This document shows, piece by piece, positions 1-6,267 of a stretch of DNA of 15,769 bases. The notes below the pieces were generated by a model, which did no database searches, was not told where the DNA came from, and saw only the letters and a program-made list of their open reading frames with translations. Within the stretch, counting starts at the first letter, position 1. Each line of letters begins with the position of its first letter. A program made the position numbers and the translations under genes. Source of the stretch: an uncultured Acetatifactor sp. (GTDB lineage: Bacteria > Bacillota > Clostridia > Lachnospirales > Lachnospiraceae); contig CAKRRU010000056.1 of NCBI GenBank assembly GCA_934394515.1, forward strand, positions 1 to 15,769. Direction: 5' to 3'.

Positions 1-329
1 TCGTCCTCTTTTAAGAACTTCACACACTGCACTGCGGAATCCGCTCTCTGATCGAACTGTCCGGGAAGGAACTCTACAGAAAATACTCTTGCATCCGCAG
101 GAATCTCGATGGTCTCTTCATACAGATCATCTACGGGAGGCTCGGAAAATACGGTCTTGCAGGCTCTTGCAAATACCTCGTCCGAAATATTCTCCACGTC
201 ATAGCGGATAAACTCACGAACCCTCGCCACATCAATGCCCAGATAATTTTTCAGTTCATCGTGCAGTTCTTTTGCCTTGACGGCATACGGCTCCTTTTTC
301 TCTACATAGATACGTCTTACGTTGCCCAT
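1..329 (-). CDS. purL: Phosphoribosylformylglycinamidine synthase, N-terminal part (partial)
   Basis: Only the first 109 codons are present; the gene continues past the left edge. The enzyme is cytosolic and converts FGAR plus glutamine to FGAM in de novo purine synthesis. The N-terminus starts MGNVRRIYVEKK and continues with an ELHDELKNYLGI stretch, then DVENISDEVF and a VEFLPGQFDQRADSA segment. This pattern is typical of the large single-chain clostridial PurL (about 1250 aa), whose N-terminal PurS-like region is fused to the synthetase. The ATG at 327-329 is preceded by a strong GGAGGAGA ribosome binding site at 5-nt spacing. The gene has its own likely promoter about 120 bp upstream. Family identity rests on recognition of the N-terminal sequence; the catalytic domains lie outside the window. 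Confidence 0.88.
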   Translation of the reverse strand, partial: MGNVRRIYVEKKEPYAVKAKELHDELKNYLGIDVARVREFIRYDVENISDEVFARACKTVFSEPPVDDLYEETIEIPADARVFSVEFLPGQFDQRADSAVQCVKFLKED

Positions 330-356
330 GTCTCTCCTCCGAAATTAATTTTATAC

Positions 357-459
357 TATGCGATACGATTCAGACCTATAAATAGCATCAGATGCCCTTA
401 CAAATGCGAGCCTTTGACGTACATCGGATGATATTTACATGGTTCTGAATAGTATCATA
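357..459. repeat. 103-bp imperfect inverted repeat in the purL leader
   Basis: The region folds on itself almost end to end. Pairs are: TATG 357-360 with CATA 456-459; ATAC 363-366 with GTAT 452-455; ATTCAGA 368-374 with TCTGAAT 444-450; CC 375-376 with GG 441-442; TAAATA 379-384 with TATTTA 432-437; CATC 386-389 with GATG 427-430; and GATG 391-394 with CATC 422-425. That is about 31 pairs with small bulges and a 27-nt apical loop. The right arm GGTTCTGAATAGT (441-453) matches the element at 9198-9300 at 12 of 13 positions. It is either a small mobile palindromic repeat or a structured purL leader. No known riboswitch consensus (purine, ZTP/pfl) was recognised. Confidence 0.7.
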
Positions 460-482
460 CAACATCCTATATTTTCCCACAA
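454..482 (-). promoter_or_regulatory. Probable sigma-A promoter of purL
   Basis: On the minus strand, TTGTGG (482-477) and TATGAT (459-454) are separated by exactly 17 bp. The -10 matches consensus at 5 of 6 positions, the -35 at only 3 of 6. Transcription would start near 446-448, giving a leader of about 118 nt before the purL ATG. The -10 box lies inside the end of the inverted repeat at 357-459. Confidence 0.55.
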
Positions 483-535
483 TAGCAGAAAACAACAAAT
501 TTAGATAGATTTTACCTTCCTTTTTGAACGGTTCG

Positions 536-1471
536 TCATTCGTGCAGTCTGTGGATCAGCCGGTACGCAATGTCCTTCTCACAAATCAGTGCCTCCGTAT
601 GAGCGAAAAAGACAATACCGTCCGTAGGCGCCAGAATGGTCTCCCTCACGGAACCGTCGTAAGGATCGATGATCTGCGCCATCTCCATACCGTAGCGCAC
701 ATCATCCCCGGCATGCACTTTTCCGCGGAAAATACCAGCGCGGTTCGTAGATACATCACTCAGATCCTTCTCATACAATATGTGACTGATGAATCCGGAA
801 TGGCTCTCATAGCGGATCAGTCCCATACGCTTCAGGAAACGTAAGACAGCTGCCACCGCCTGTCTCGCACTCGCTTCATCAATCTGCTTGTTTTGATTGG
901 TATACACGGAAAATGCCGCCGTCATCTCATCCTGCCAGTTATAATTCAGTGTCTTCGTATCGATCGGCGTCGGCTTACGCACCACGACATACGGCAGACC
1001 GAACAGATTCGCCAGGGAAGTGTTCTGGTATCCGGTCTCCATCATACGCACATGGGGTACGAATTCTCCCGGTCTGTAAAACGAAGTGAACTGGATCCCG
1101 TAGACATAATCTCCGATTTCTGAAATCAATGCATTGGTCAGCCGGTCAGCCGGTTCCCCGTAATCATTACCTGGGAAGCTCCGGTTGATATCCGCCTCTT
1201 TTACCCCGAAAAATCTCCTGTCGATATTGACGGAATAGGCGTTGATGGCCGGGATCACCAGAATCTGTTTGCCGGCACTGATGCACCCGTTGTTTTCCAG
1301 TTCCCTGAGTGTTTTTACCAGTTGGGCGCAGATATACATCTGCTGGATCTCATTGCCTCTTGCAGCTCCTACGATGCAGGCAGACTTTTCGCCCTTTCCG
1401 AACTGAAATCCTTTGATATGCATATCTTCTCTATAAGTAGAATGTATCGTATAAATATCTCTTTCAAACAT
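536..1471 (-). CDS. M14/AstE-AspA-like paralog lacking zinc ligands (predicted pseudoenzyme)
   Basis: This protein resembles its upstream neighbour (1484-2419) along its whole length, with the same YICxxL helix, NRSFPG motif, PHVRM strand and C-terminal beta-barrel-like domain (about the last 80 residues). Family members are zinc hydrolases that remove acyl groups from amino acids. Numbering from the upstream ATG at 1483, the first ligand motif HGxE reads RGNE (Arg42 replaces His, Glu45 is kept). The second ligand motif DLHAS reads IQFTS (His becomes Phe or Gln). The position of the catalytic Glu (LEMG in the neighbour) is VRKP, with Arg169. Zinc binding and hydrolysis therefore look lost, although the NRxFPG substrate-binding segment remains. 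The ATG at 1471 is preferred because GGGGA sits 6 nt before it; an ATG at 1483 abuts the neighbour's stop codon and would add four residues. It is probably translated with the active paralog and may be a partner subunit. Confidence 0.8.
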   Translation of the reverse strand: MFERDIYTIHSTYREDMHIKGFQFGKGEKSACIVGAARGNEIQQMYICAQLVKTLRELENNGCISAGKQILVIPAINAYSVNIDRRFFGVKEADINRSFPGNDYGEPADRLTNALISEIGDYVYGIQFTSFYRPGEFVPHVRMMETGYQNTSLANLFGLPYVVVRKPTPIDTKTLNYNWQDEMTAAFSVYTNQNKQIDEASARQAVAAVLRFLKRMGLIRYESHSGFISHILYEKDLSDVSTNRAGIFRGKVHAGDDVRYGMEMAQIIDPYDGSVRETILAPTDGIVFFAHTEALICEKDIAYRLIHRLHE

Positions 1472-1483
1472 AAAAATCCCCAT

Positions 1484-2419
1484 TTATAATGATTCCGTCA
1501 AAATCCGCGCCAGCAGATCCCCTTCATAGACTACCGGATACGCTCTGAGTGTAAACAGAAGTCCGCCTCTCTCCGTCCTGATCTGCTGCTTTACCGTTCC
1601 CTCAAAAGGATCCACTACCTCGCCGATCAGATCCCCTTTTTTCACATAGTGATTGTGTTCGATCAACGGCAGAAATACACCATCCATGCGGCTGCGGATG
1701 AACTCCACCTCTCCGTCACTGGATACCGCAGGCTCCTGTACCTTGGGAGCCGGTCCTGTCCAGATGCCCATTTCACTCATGATATGGAAAATACCGTCCA
1801 CCACCTGATTGCCGAAGGATGTGTGGATATTGTGTCCCTGTCCCATCTCCAGCACCAGCGTCGGTACCCCCAACAGGTTCAGGGAATGCGCCAGCGTGGA
1901 TTCGTGTACCGTAGCTGTGGCATTCATCCAGATCATGTCCACGTTGGTCATCTTGGCATACGGCAACAATGCATTGGCAAATTCTTCACTGAGACGTACC
2001 TGTGGAATCTCCCTCACGAAAATATCACTGGCATGCAGGTCAATGCAGATATCGGAACCGATCAGGGAATCCACAATGGCTGCTGTAATCCGCTCCATCA
2101 TATCGCCTCCGGCATCTCCCGGAAACATGCGGTTCATATCCATATTCATTCGGGGCAGCGTCCGGCTCGCCATATCGATTCCCAGCGGATTGAGCGCCGG
2201 ATAAATATCAACGATTCCCTTCAGATACTCCGGATGTTCTTTCACCCTTCGTGCCGTCTCATAACAGATATACTGTCCTTCCAGTTCATCTCCGTGAATG
2301 CCGGATACCAGACTGATCCTTGTGGGATTTTTGATTTCCTCCCACGGCAGAATCCGGTTCCTCCGGATTGCCAGATGTTCTCCCACAGGCAGTTCCATAC
2401 TTATGATGGTCTCTATCAT
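1484..2419 (-). CDS. Succinylglutamate desuccinylase/aspartoacylase-family (M14) zinc hydrolase
   Basis: This 311-aa protein is predicted to hydrolyse the amide bond of an N-acylated amino acid or similar compound in the cytosol. Motifs are intact: zinc ligands His42 and Glu45 in GIHGDE, the substrate motif NRMFPG (residues 96-101), the third ligand His129 in IDLHAS, and the catalytic Glu191 in LVLEMG. The last 85 residues form the beta-rich biotinyl/lipoyl-like C-terminal domain common in this family (DGVF ... VKKGDLIGEVVDPFEG). There is no signal peptide. The ATG at 2417-2419 follows GGGAGGAAAAC, a strong ribosome binding site. The gene directly precedes its degenerate paralog (the stop codon abuts the paralog's first possible ATG) and follows a TetR regulator, which suggests inducible expression by a small-molecule substrate. 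The exact substrate cannot be read from the sequence; AstE and AspA proper are only two of many specificities in the family. Confidence 0.85.
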   Translation of the reverse strand: MIETIISMELPVGEHLAIRRNRILPWEEIKNPTRISLVSGIHGDELEGQYICYETARRVKEHPEYLKGIVDIYPALNPLGIDMASRTLPRMNMDMNRMFPGDAGGDMMERITAAIVDSLIGSDICIDLHASDIFVREIPQVRLSEEFANALLPYAKMTNVDMIWMNATATVHESTLAHSLNLLGVPTLVLEMGQGHNIHTSFGNQVVDGIFHIMSEMGIWTGPAPKVQEPAVSSDGEVEFIRSRMDGVFLPLIEHNHYVKKGDLIGEVVDPFEGTVKQQIRTERGGLLFTLRAYPVVYEGDLLARILTESL

Positions 2420-2474
2420 GTTTTCCTCCCTGATCTATTGTCGTTTTCTATGGGTGAGCTTATGCTGCACATAA

Positions 2475-2510
2475 ACAATGCTTCAGGACACCATCTCCCT
2501 GAAGCATTGT
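2475..2510 (-). terminator. Hairpin after the tetR gene, possible weak terminator
   Basis: ACAATGCTTCAGG (2475-2487) and CCTGAAGCATTGT (2498-2510) form a perfect 13-bp stem with a 10-nt loop, 10 nt past the tetR stop on the minus strand. The following bases are only TTTATG, so the U-tract is poor. It could be a leaky attenuator between tetR and the M14 genes, or an operator for the TetR protein. Confidence 0.5.
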
Positions 2511-2520
2511 CATCCGTCGT

Positions 2521-3108
2521 TTATTCTTCTTCCACGCCTAATCCGCGTAACAGATACAGAATTTCGCGATCCACAGCCTCCGCCGTCACACCGATCGTCT
2601 GGGCTGAAATCTTCAGTCCTTCCAGTACAAACATAATATTTCTTGCGGTTCCTTCACAGTCATCACACACAAACTCACCATTATCCACACCGGCCTCGAT
2701 CAGTTTTTCTATAATCTTCACTGCGGAATCAAACTGTTTTTTCAGAATATTATCTTTCTTGGGCAATTCGTTTTCAAAATAGAATTCGTAGGTCGCCTGG
2801 GTCAATGTATTCTTTTTACGGAGGAGTTCTTTCTTCTGTTCCTTCAGGAACAAAAGAAGAATATCTGCGGCTGTGGCATCCTCCGTGATACTGTCGGAAA
2901 ATACATCATCCGCTTCCTCGCTCTCCATACGCAGAACTTCCATAAATATCTGGCTGGTATTTTCAAAATACAGATAGAGACCTCCACGGCTGATGTCGCA
3001 GGCTTCCACGATATCCTTCATTGTTACTTTTTTAAAGCCTTTTTCCATAAATACTTCTCTGGCTTTTTCTACTATGTAACGCTTTTTCTGTACTGATTTT
3101 TCTCCCAT
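2521..3108 (-). CDS. TetR/AcrR-family transcriptional regulator
   Basis: This protein of about 195 aa is a dimeric DNA-binding repressor of the TetR type. The N-terminal helix-turn-helix is clear: IVEKAREVFMEKGFKKVTM, then DIVEACDISRGGLYLYFEN, matching the family pattern ending in G-x-x-Y-x-Y-F. The remaining 140 residues are helical, as expected for a ligand-binding domain, and carry many acidic residues (ESEEADDVFSDSITED). The ATG at 3106-3108 is chosen because AGGCAGGA lies 7 nt upstream. A TTG at 3133-3135 would extend it by nine residues into a TTGA overlap with the previous gene. Position suggests it controls itself and the M14 pair downstream, but no operator was proven. A candidate site is the 13-bp inverted repeat at 2475-2510. 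Confidence 0.87.
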   Translation of the reverse strand: MGEKSVQKKRYIVEKAREVFMEKGFKKVTMKDIVEACDISRGGLYLYFENTSQIFMEVLRMESEEADDVFSDSITEDATAADILLLFLKEQKKELLRKKNTLTQATYEFYFENELPKKDNILKKQFDSAVKIIEKLIEAGVDNGEFVCDDCEGTARNIMFVLEGLKISAQTIGVTAEAVDREILYLLRGLGVEEE

Positions 3109-3131
3109 GAATCTATCCTGCCTTTCCCCAC

Positions 3132-3605
3132 TCAAACCTTCTCATTCGCCGGAGCTTTATCCCAGAATCCGATAATCTCCTGCATCTGTTTCAGAACCAG
3201 ATAGAAAATCTGTTCCGACACGGCCTCACTCCACAGATTCCCCTTGGTACGTCCGCCGAGAACATATTTGGACAAAATACCTCTGAGAACATCCCATTCT
3301 TTCCATCCGGCTCTCCTGATCACGTCCCGTTCGTCCTGATGGGTCCGGATATGATGTCTGGTATATACATAGGCATAATTGCGATCCATCAAAGGGCTTT
3401 TGGAAGCCTCTCTCACGAAATTCAGAAGTGTTCCGTCATACACCGGGAAAGCTACGGAATTCGTCCCGATATCCTGTCCACTGTATATAGAACTTGCCCT
3501 CTTGCCCGCGCTCTGTTCCAGCCACGGCAGATAGGGAAGTAACGGTCTCACCGCCTGCTTATATGATTCCAGCAACTGCTCTCTGTATTCACTGCTCTGT
3601 TCCAT
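3132..3605 (-). CDS. Hypothetical protein of 157 aa, function unknown
   Basis: I do not recognise this family with confidence. It is a soluble protein with no signal peptide or membrane segment. The N-terminal half is helical (EYREQLLESYKQAV, then LLPYLPWLEQ). A central segment has GTNSVAFPVYDGTLLNFVREA, followed by DRNYAYVYTRHHIRTHQDE. The C-terminal part has ILSKYVLGGRTKGNLWSEAV and ends in a helix with EIIGFWDKAP. The pattern resembles small clostridial proteins of unknown function rather than any enzyme with visible catalytic residues. The ATG at 3603-3605 has GGAAAGG about 11 nt upstream. A longer start at 3680 would add 25 residues but lacks a ribosome binding site and sits close to the promoter. 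The gene ends 23 nt before tetR and is probably cotranscribed with it. Confidence 0.65.
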   Translation of the reverse strand: MEQSSEYREQLLESYKQAVRPLLPYLPWLEQSAGKRASSIYSGQDIGTNSVAFPVYDGTLLNFVREASKSPLMDRNYAYVYTRHHIRTHQDERDVIRRAGWKEWDVLRGILSKYVLGGRTKGNLWSEAVSEQIFYLVLKQMQEIIGFWDKAPANEKV

Positions 3606-3692
3606 ACCCCAACATACCTTTCCGTATACGGTTTTCCCTGAAAATATCACTTTTTTCGGAAATAAATGTAAAAGTGACACATATGTAGTTTT

Positions 3693-3701
3693 ATTTTATC
3701 A
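3693..3701 (-). promoter_or_regulatory. Extended -10 promoter for the minus-strand 157-aa/tetR cluster
   Basis: On the minus strand TGATAAAAT reads as an extended -10 (TG, one base, TAAAAT, 5 of 6). No good -35 is seen at 17 bp. A TTATCACA box (3696-3703) overlaps it, with an inverted copy at 3753-3760. Confidence 0.4.
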
Positions 3702-3721
3702 CATTTCTATCAAAAGTACAG

Positions 3722-3751
3722 TAGAAAATTGTAGGTATTATGGTGTATAAT
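3722..3751 (+). promoter_or_regulatory. Probable sigma-A promoter of the cNMP-domain gene
   Basis: A perfect TATAAT (3746-3751) lies 18 bp after TAGAAA (3722-3727, 4 of 6 to TTGACA). Start would be near 3758, inside the TGTGATAA box at 3753-3760, and about 33 nt before the likely ATG at 3791. Confidence 0.55.
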
Positions 3752-3790
3752 GTGTGATAAGTATTCGTAAACACGAGATGAGGTATGAGA

Positions 3791-6076
3791 ATGGCTGGAA
3801 TTGTATTGGAGAAGGGTAAAAACATATATAGCTATGGTCAGCCTATGACCGCACTGCATCTGATTACAAGCGGCAAAGTAGATGTCACCTATCCCGGAGG
3901 TGCTTATTCTCTGGGCAAGGGAGATGTGATCGGCATCTGCGAAATCTGCTCCGAGATCCACCTGCTTGGCTATACTACATCGGAGGATACTTCAATCCTG
4001 ACATATCCTCTGACAAGCCTGGACTCCCTGAATGACATTTTGCAGAAACATCCTGACGTGGCCAGATTATTTTTATTGTCCTGTTTCCGTCAGATTAATA
4101 TCATGTTGAACCGCAGCTCCATCTCTGAATTGAACTGCAGCGAGCTCTATCGCACTCTGACAGACGACATTGCCACTTACACTTCTCTGTGCAGCCGTTA
4201 CCGTCTGCCAGTGAGATCGCTGGAACATTTCGACGAGTTAAGCGCTTTCCTCGGGGATGATTCACCCGATATCTGGCTGAACGGTTATTATATGGGATTA
4301 AGCAGGATCCTTGCTTCCGACAATTACCGTATCCTCGTGCAGGAATCCGATCTGTCCATCGGTATGCTCAGAAAAGGCAGTCTGGACTTCCGGCGTACCT
4401 ATCAGAGTCTGGAGGAGCAGTTCCATTACCTGCAGCAGGTGGGATCTTTTTATTTCCGCGAATCCGGCAATGATCTTTTTGATTTTTATACCTCTCTTTA
4501 TTACAAGTTGGGGCAGGATAATGACGACAGTAAAACCGTATATGACAGGATCAACCGTATGCTCTCTAAAGCCGGTGACCTTTCCTTTATCGATCAGGGA
4601 CTGTTCGCTTCCCGGTCAAAGAACTTCCAGAGCAGCCTGAATCTGATGGAATCCGCCGATTCTCCCGACAACGCCTCTGACGGAGATTCCGAGATTCTGG
4701 GCAAACTGGCCGGTTCCCTGAACACCATTCTGGAATATGCCGGTCCGGATCTGGATACCGTGACCAGCTTCCGTCAGCATGTACATGCGTACAAGCTGTT
4801 GTCCGACCGTGCTTCCCAGGATCAGGATGCAGCCCTTCTGCGCAAACAGCTTACGGAGGAATTTTATGTGCTGTATTCTCTGCTGTTCACCCAGACACTG
4901 GAGCAGCCGGATATCCCCATGCCGGTACGGATGTTCCTGTATTTCGGTTATGTGGATGAAGAACTGGCAGGACTGAACAATGCGGTTACGCTGTACCGTC
5001 TCGCAGAGAATATGACAGATCACAGTACCGTCGGTGTCTATACCTTCTACGACTGGCTGATGGCGATCTTCCGGGGGCAGAAATCTCCCAGCCGGAATGA
5101 ATTTGATCAGGATTACTCCGATTACATCCATAAGCAGAAGGTCGGCGGCAATATTACGGATGCCGAGCTCAAGGCACTGGAGAACAATCCTATGGCTAAA
5201 GTAAATTACGAGCTGCGCAATATGTTCCCTCAGGTCAATAAGATCACTTTCGGACGGATCACCACCTTCTGCCCGCTTTTCTGTGCAGATGATGTATTGA
5301 AGGATCTGGAAAGCTCCTACGTTACCGTATCCCGCGTAGCGCAGATCCTGGAGGAGATCCGCCGTGTGGATTATACGGCATTTTATCGTGAGAGTCTGGA
5401 CATGGAACATATAGATGTCATGGGAAAAGAGACCATCCATCTGGAATATCTGCCGGATATCATCCTCATGCCGAACGTCGGCATCCGCGGTGTCATGTGG
5501 CAGGAGATCGAAGGCAAACGACGCAATAGTCCCGGACGCATGGTCTTCTCTATTTTCCATCTGGAAGATCTGAAGACCACCTTTACCCACCTCACCGGTG
5601 AATTCCGTTGGGAACTCTGCAAGAGAGTCCAGGGTAACCGTTGGAACGATGTCACCATCAACTCTCTGACCAGTGAATATTTTGACTATATCCAGTTCTA
5701 CCGTAAGAACCACGATCTGAGCACCGAGGCTAAGGAAAAAATAAAATCCAGCCTGCAGCGTGCGAAGAACAGTTTCAAGGAAATGTTCGTAAGAGATTAT
5801 ATGATCTGGGTACTGTTCGAAGGTGCCGGTTCACCTCGTCTGAACAAAGTCGCCAGACAGATTATGTTCACCTACTGCCCGTTCCCGGAGGATATCTGCG
5901 CCATGCTTTCGCAGAATCCGCTTTACGCAGAGCTTCTGGATCGCCGTAGGATCAAGGTAGCACAGGGACTGCATCATCTGGATGTGCTGACTAAGAAGCT
6001 GCAAAACGGTAATATCCTGGTTCCCGAGACCGTGGCACAGGAGCGTTATTATCTGAGCGGTGATAAGAACGCATAA
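3791..6076 (+). CDS. Large protein with N-terminal cyclic-nucleotide-binding-like domain
   Basis: A 761-762-aa cytosolic protein. Residues 1-105 look like a Crp-type cNMP beta-roll: VLEKGKNIYSYGQPMTALHLITSGKVDV, a glycine turn YSLGKGDVIG, then a hinge helix (HPDVARLFLLSCFRQINIMLNRS). The classical phosphate-binding cassette (FGExxLL...RAA) is not seen; the segment reads GDVIGICEICSEI, so nucleotide binding is uncertain. No helix-turn-helix, GGDEF, kinase or transporter domain follows. The rest is long, mostly helical sequence with conserved-looking aromatic blocks such as FFxR-type MLRKGSLDFRRTYQSL, IRGVMWQEIEGKRRN and GEFRWELCKRVQGNRW. The ATG at 3791 has GAGG 7 nt upstream; an ATG at 3785 would add two residues. 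It is the only plus-strand gene here and is divergent from the 157-aa/tetR cluster. It is probably a signal-responsive protein of a poorly characterised Clostridia family; output unknown. Confidence 0.8.
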   Translation: MAGIVLEKGKNIYSYGQPMTALHLITSGKVDVTYPGGAYSLGKGDVIGICEICSEIHLLGYTTSEDTSILTYPLTSLDSLNDILQKHPDVARLFLLSCFRQINIMLNRSSISELNCSELYRTLTDDIATYTSLCSRYRLPVRSLEHFDELSAFLGDDSPDIWLNGYYMGLSRILASDNYRILVQESDLSIGMLRKGSLDFRRTYQSLEEQFHYLQQVGSFYFRESGNDLFDFYTSLYYKLGQDNDDSKTVYDRINRMLSKAGDLSFIDQGLFASRSKNFQSSLNLMESADSPDNASDGDSEILGKLAGSLNTILEYAGPDLDTVTSFRQHVHAYKLLSDRASQDQDAALLRKQLTEEFYVLYSLLFTQTLEQPDIPMPVRMFLYFGYVDEELAGLNNAVTLYRLAENMTDHSTVGVYTFYDWLMAIFRGQKSPSRNEFDQDYSDYIHKQKVGGNITDAELKALENNPMAKVNYELRNMFPQVNKITFGRITTFCPLFCADDVLKDLESSYVTVSRVAQILEEIRRVDYTAFYRESLDMEHIDVMGKETIHLEYLPDIILMPNVGIRGVMWQEIEGKRRNSPGRMVFSIFHLEDLKTTFTHLTGEFRWELCKRVQGNRWNDVTINSLTSEYFDYIQFYRKNHDLSTEAKEKIKSSLQRAKNSFKEMFVRDYMIWVLFEGAGSPRLNKVARQIMFTYCPFPEDICAMLSQNPLYAELLDRRRIKVAQGLHHLDVLTKKLQNGNILVPETVAQERYYLSGDKNA

Positions 6077-6082
6077 ACGATG

Positions 6083-6149
6083 GTTTGTCTTCAGACAAGC
6101 TTACAAAAAGGATTCGCCTACGTTTTTGATTGCAAGCGGATCCTTTTTT
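6083..6149. terminator. Bidirectional terminator between convergent genes
   Basis: AAAAAGGATTCGC (6105-6117) pairs with GCGGATCCTTTTT (6136-6148), 13 pairs including one G-T wobble, and both strands end in a run of T. A smaller hairpin, GTTTGTC-TTCA-GACAAGC (6083-6100), precedes it on the plus strand. It lies between the stop at 6076 and the minus-strand kinase region, so it can end transcription from both sides. Confidence 0.85.
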
Positions 6150-6159
6150 GAATACATTT

Positions 6160-6267
6160 TTATAAATTTCTTTTCAAATCTTCCGCTTCTTTTCCCGCTT
6201 CCCTGATGCCTTGTGCGATAGCTCCCGTCAAGGGAACTGCCTGATAGAAATTCTCAAAAATTCTCAA
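6160..6267 (-). CDS. Possible 35-aa small ORF overlapping the kinase 3' end
   Basis: Directly behind the kinase, in another frame, runs an open frame starting at a TTG (6265-6267) and ending in TAA (6160-6162). The peptide is MRIFENFYQAVPLTGAIAQG followed by IREAGKEAEDLKRNL. The first half is hydrophobic/aromatic and the second is a charged helix. The frame overlaps the last 14 nt of the kinase, including its stop codon, which allows translational coupling. Support is only the open frame and its amphipathic composition. There is no good ribosome binding site within 15 nt, the start is TTG, and the peptide has no Cys in an AgrD-like position. No agrB-like processing gene is nearby. It could be a regulatory peptide, a small cotranscribed protein, or chance. 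Confidence 0.35.
   Translation of the reverse strand: MRIFENFYQAVPLTGAIAQGIREAGKEAEDLKRNL

Noticed and set aside
330..453. Purine or ZTP riboswitch before purL
   Set aside because: The conserved cores of these classes are not present; the region is better described as an inverted repeat related to the one at 9198-9300.
1649..2782. Plus-strand 377-codon open frame
   Set aside because: It lies antisense across the M14 gene and part of tetR, both of which have clear motifs and ribosome binding sites; its translation is rich in His, Arg and Ser with no domain pattern.
4616..5713. Minus-strand 365-codon open frame
   Set aside because: Antisense shadow of the cNMP-domain gene, which has its own promoter, ribosome binding site and terminator; no recognisable domain.
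6160..6267. AgrD-type autoinducing peptide
   Set aside because: No Cys or Ser in a thiolactone/lactone context and no agrB-like gene nearby; kept only as an unassigned small ORF.
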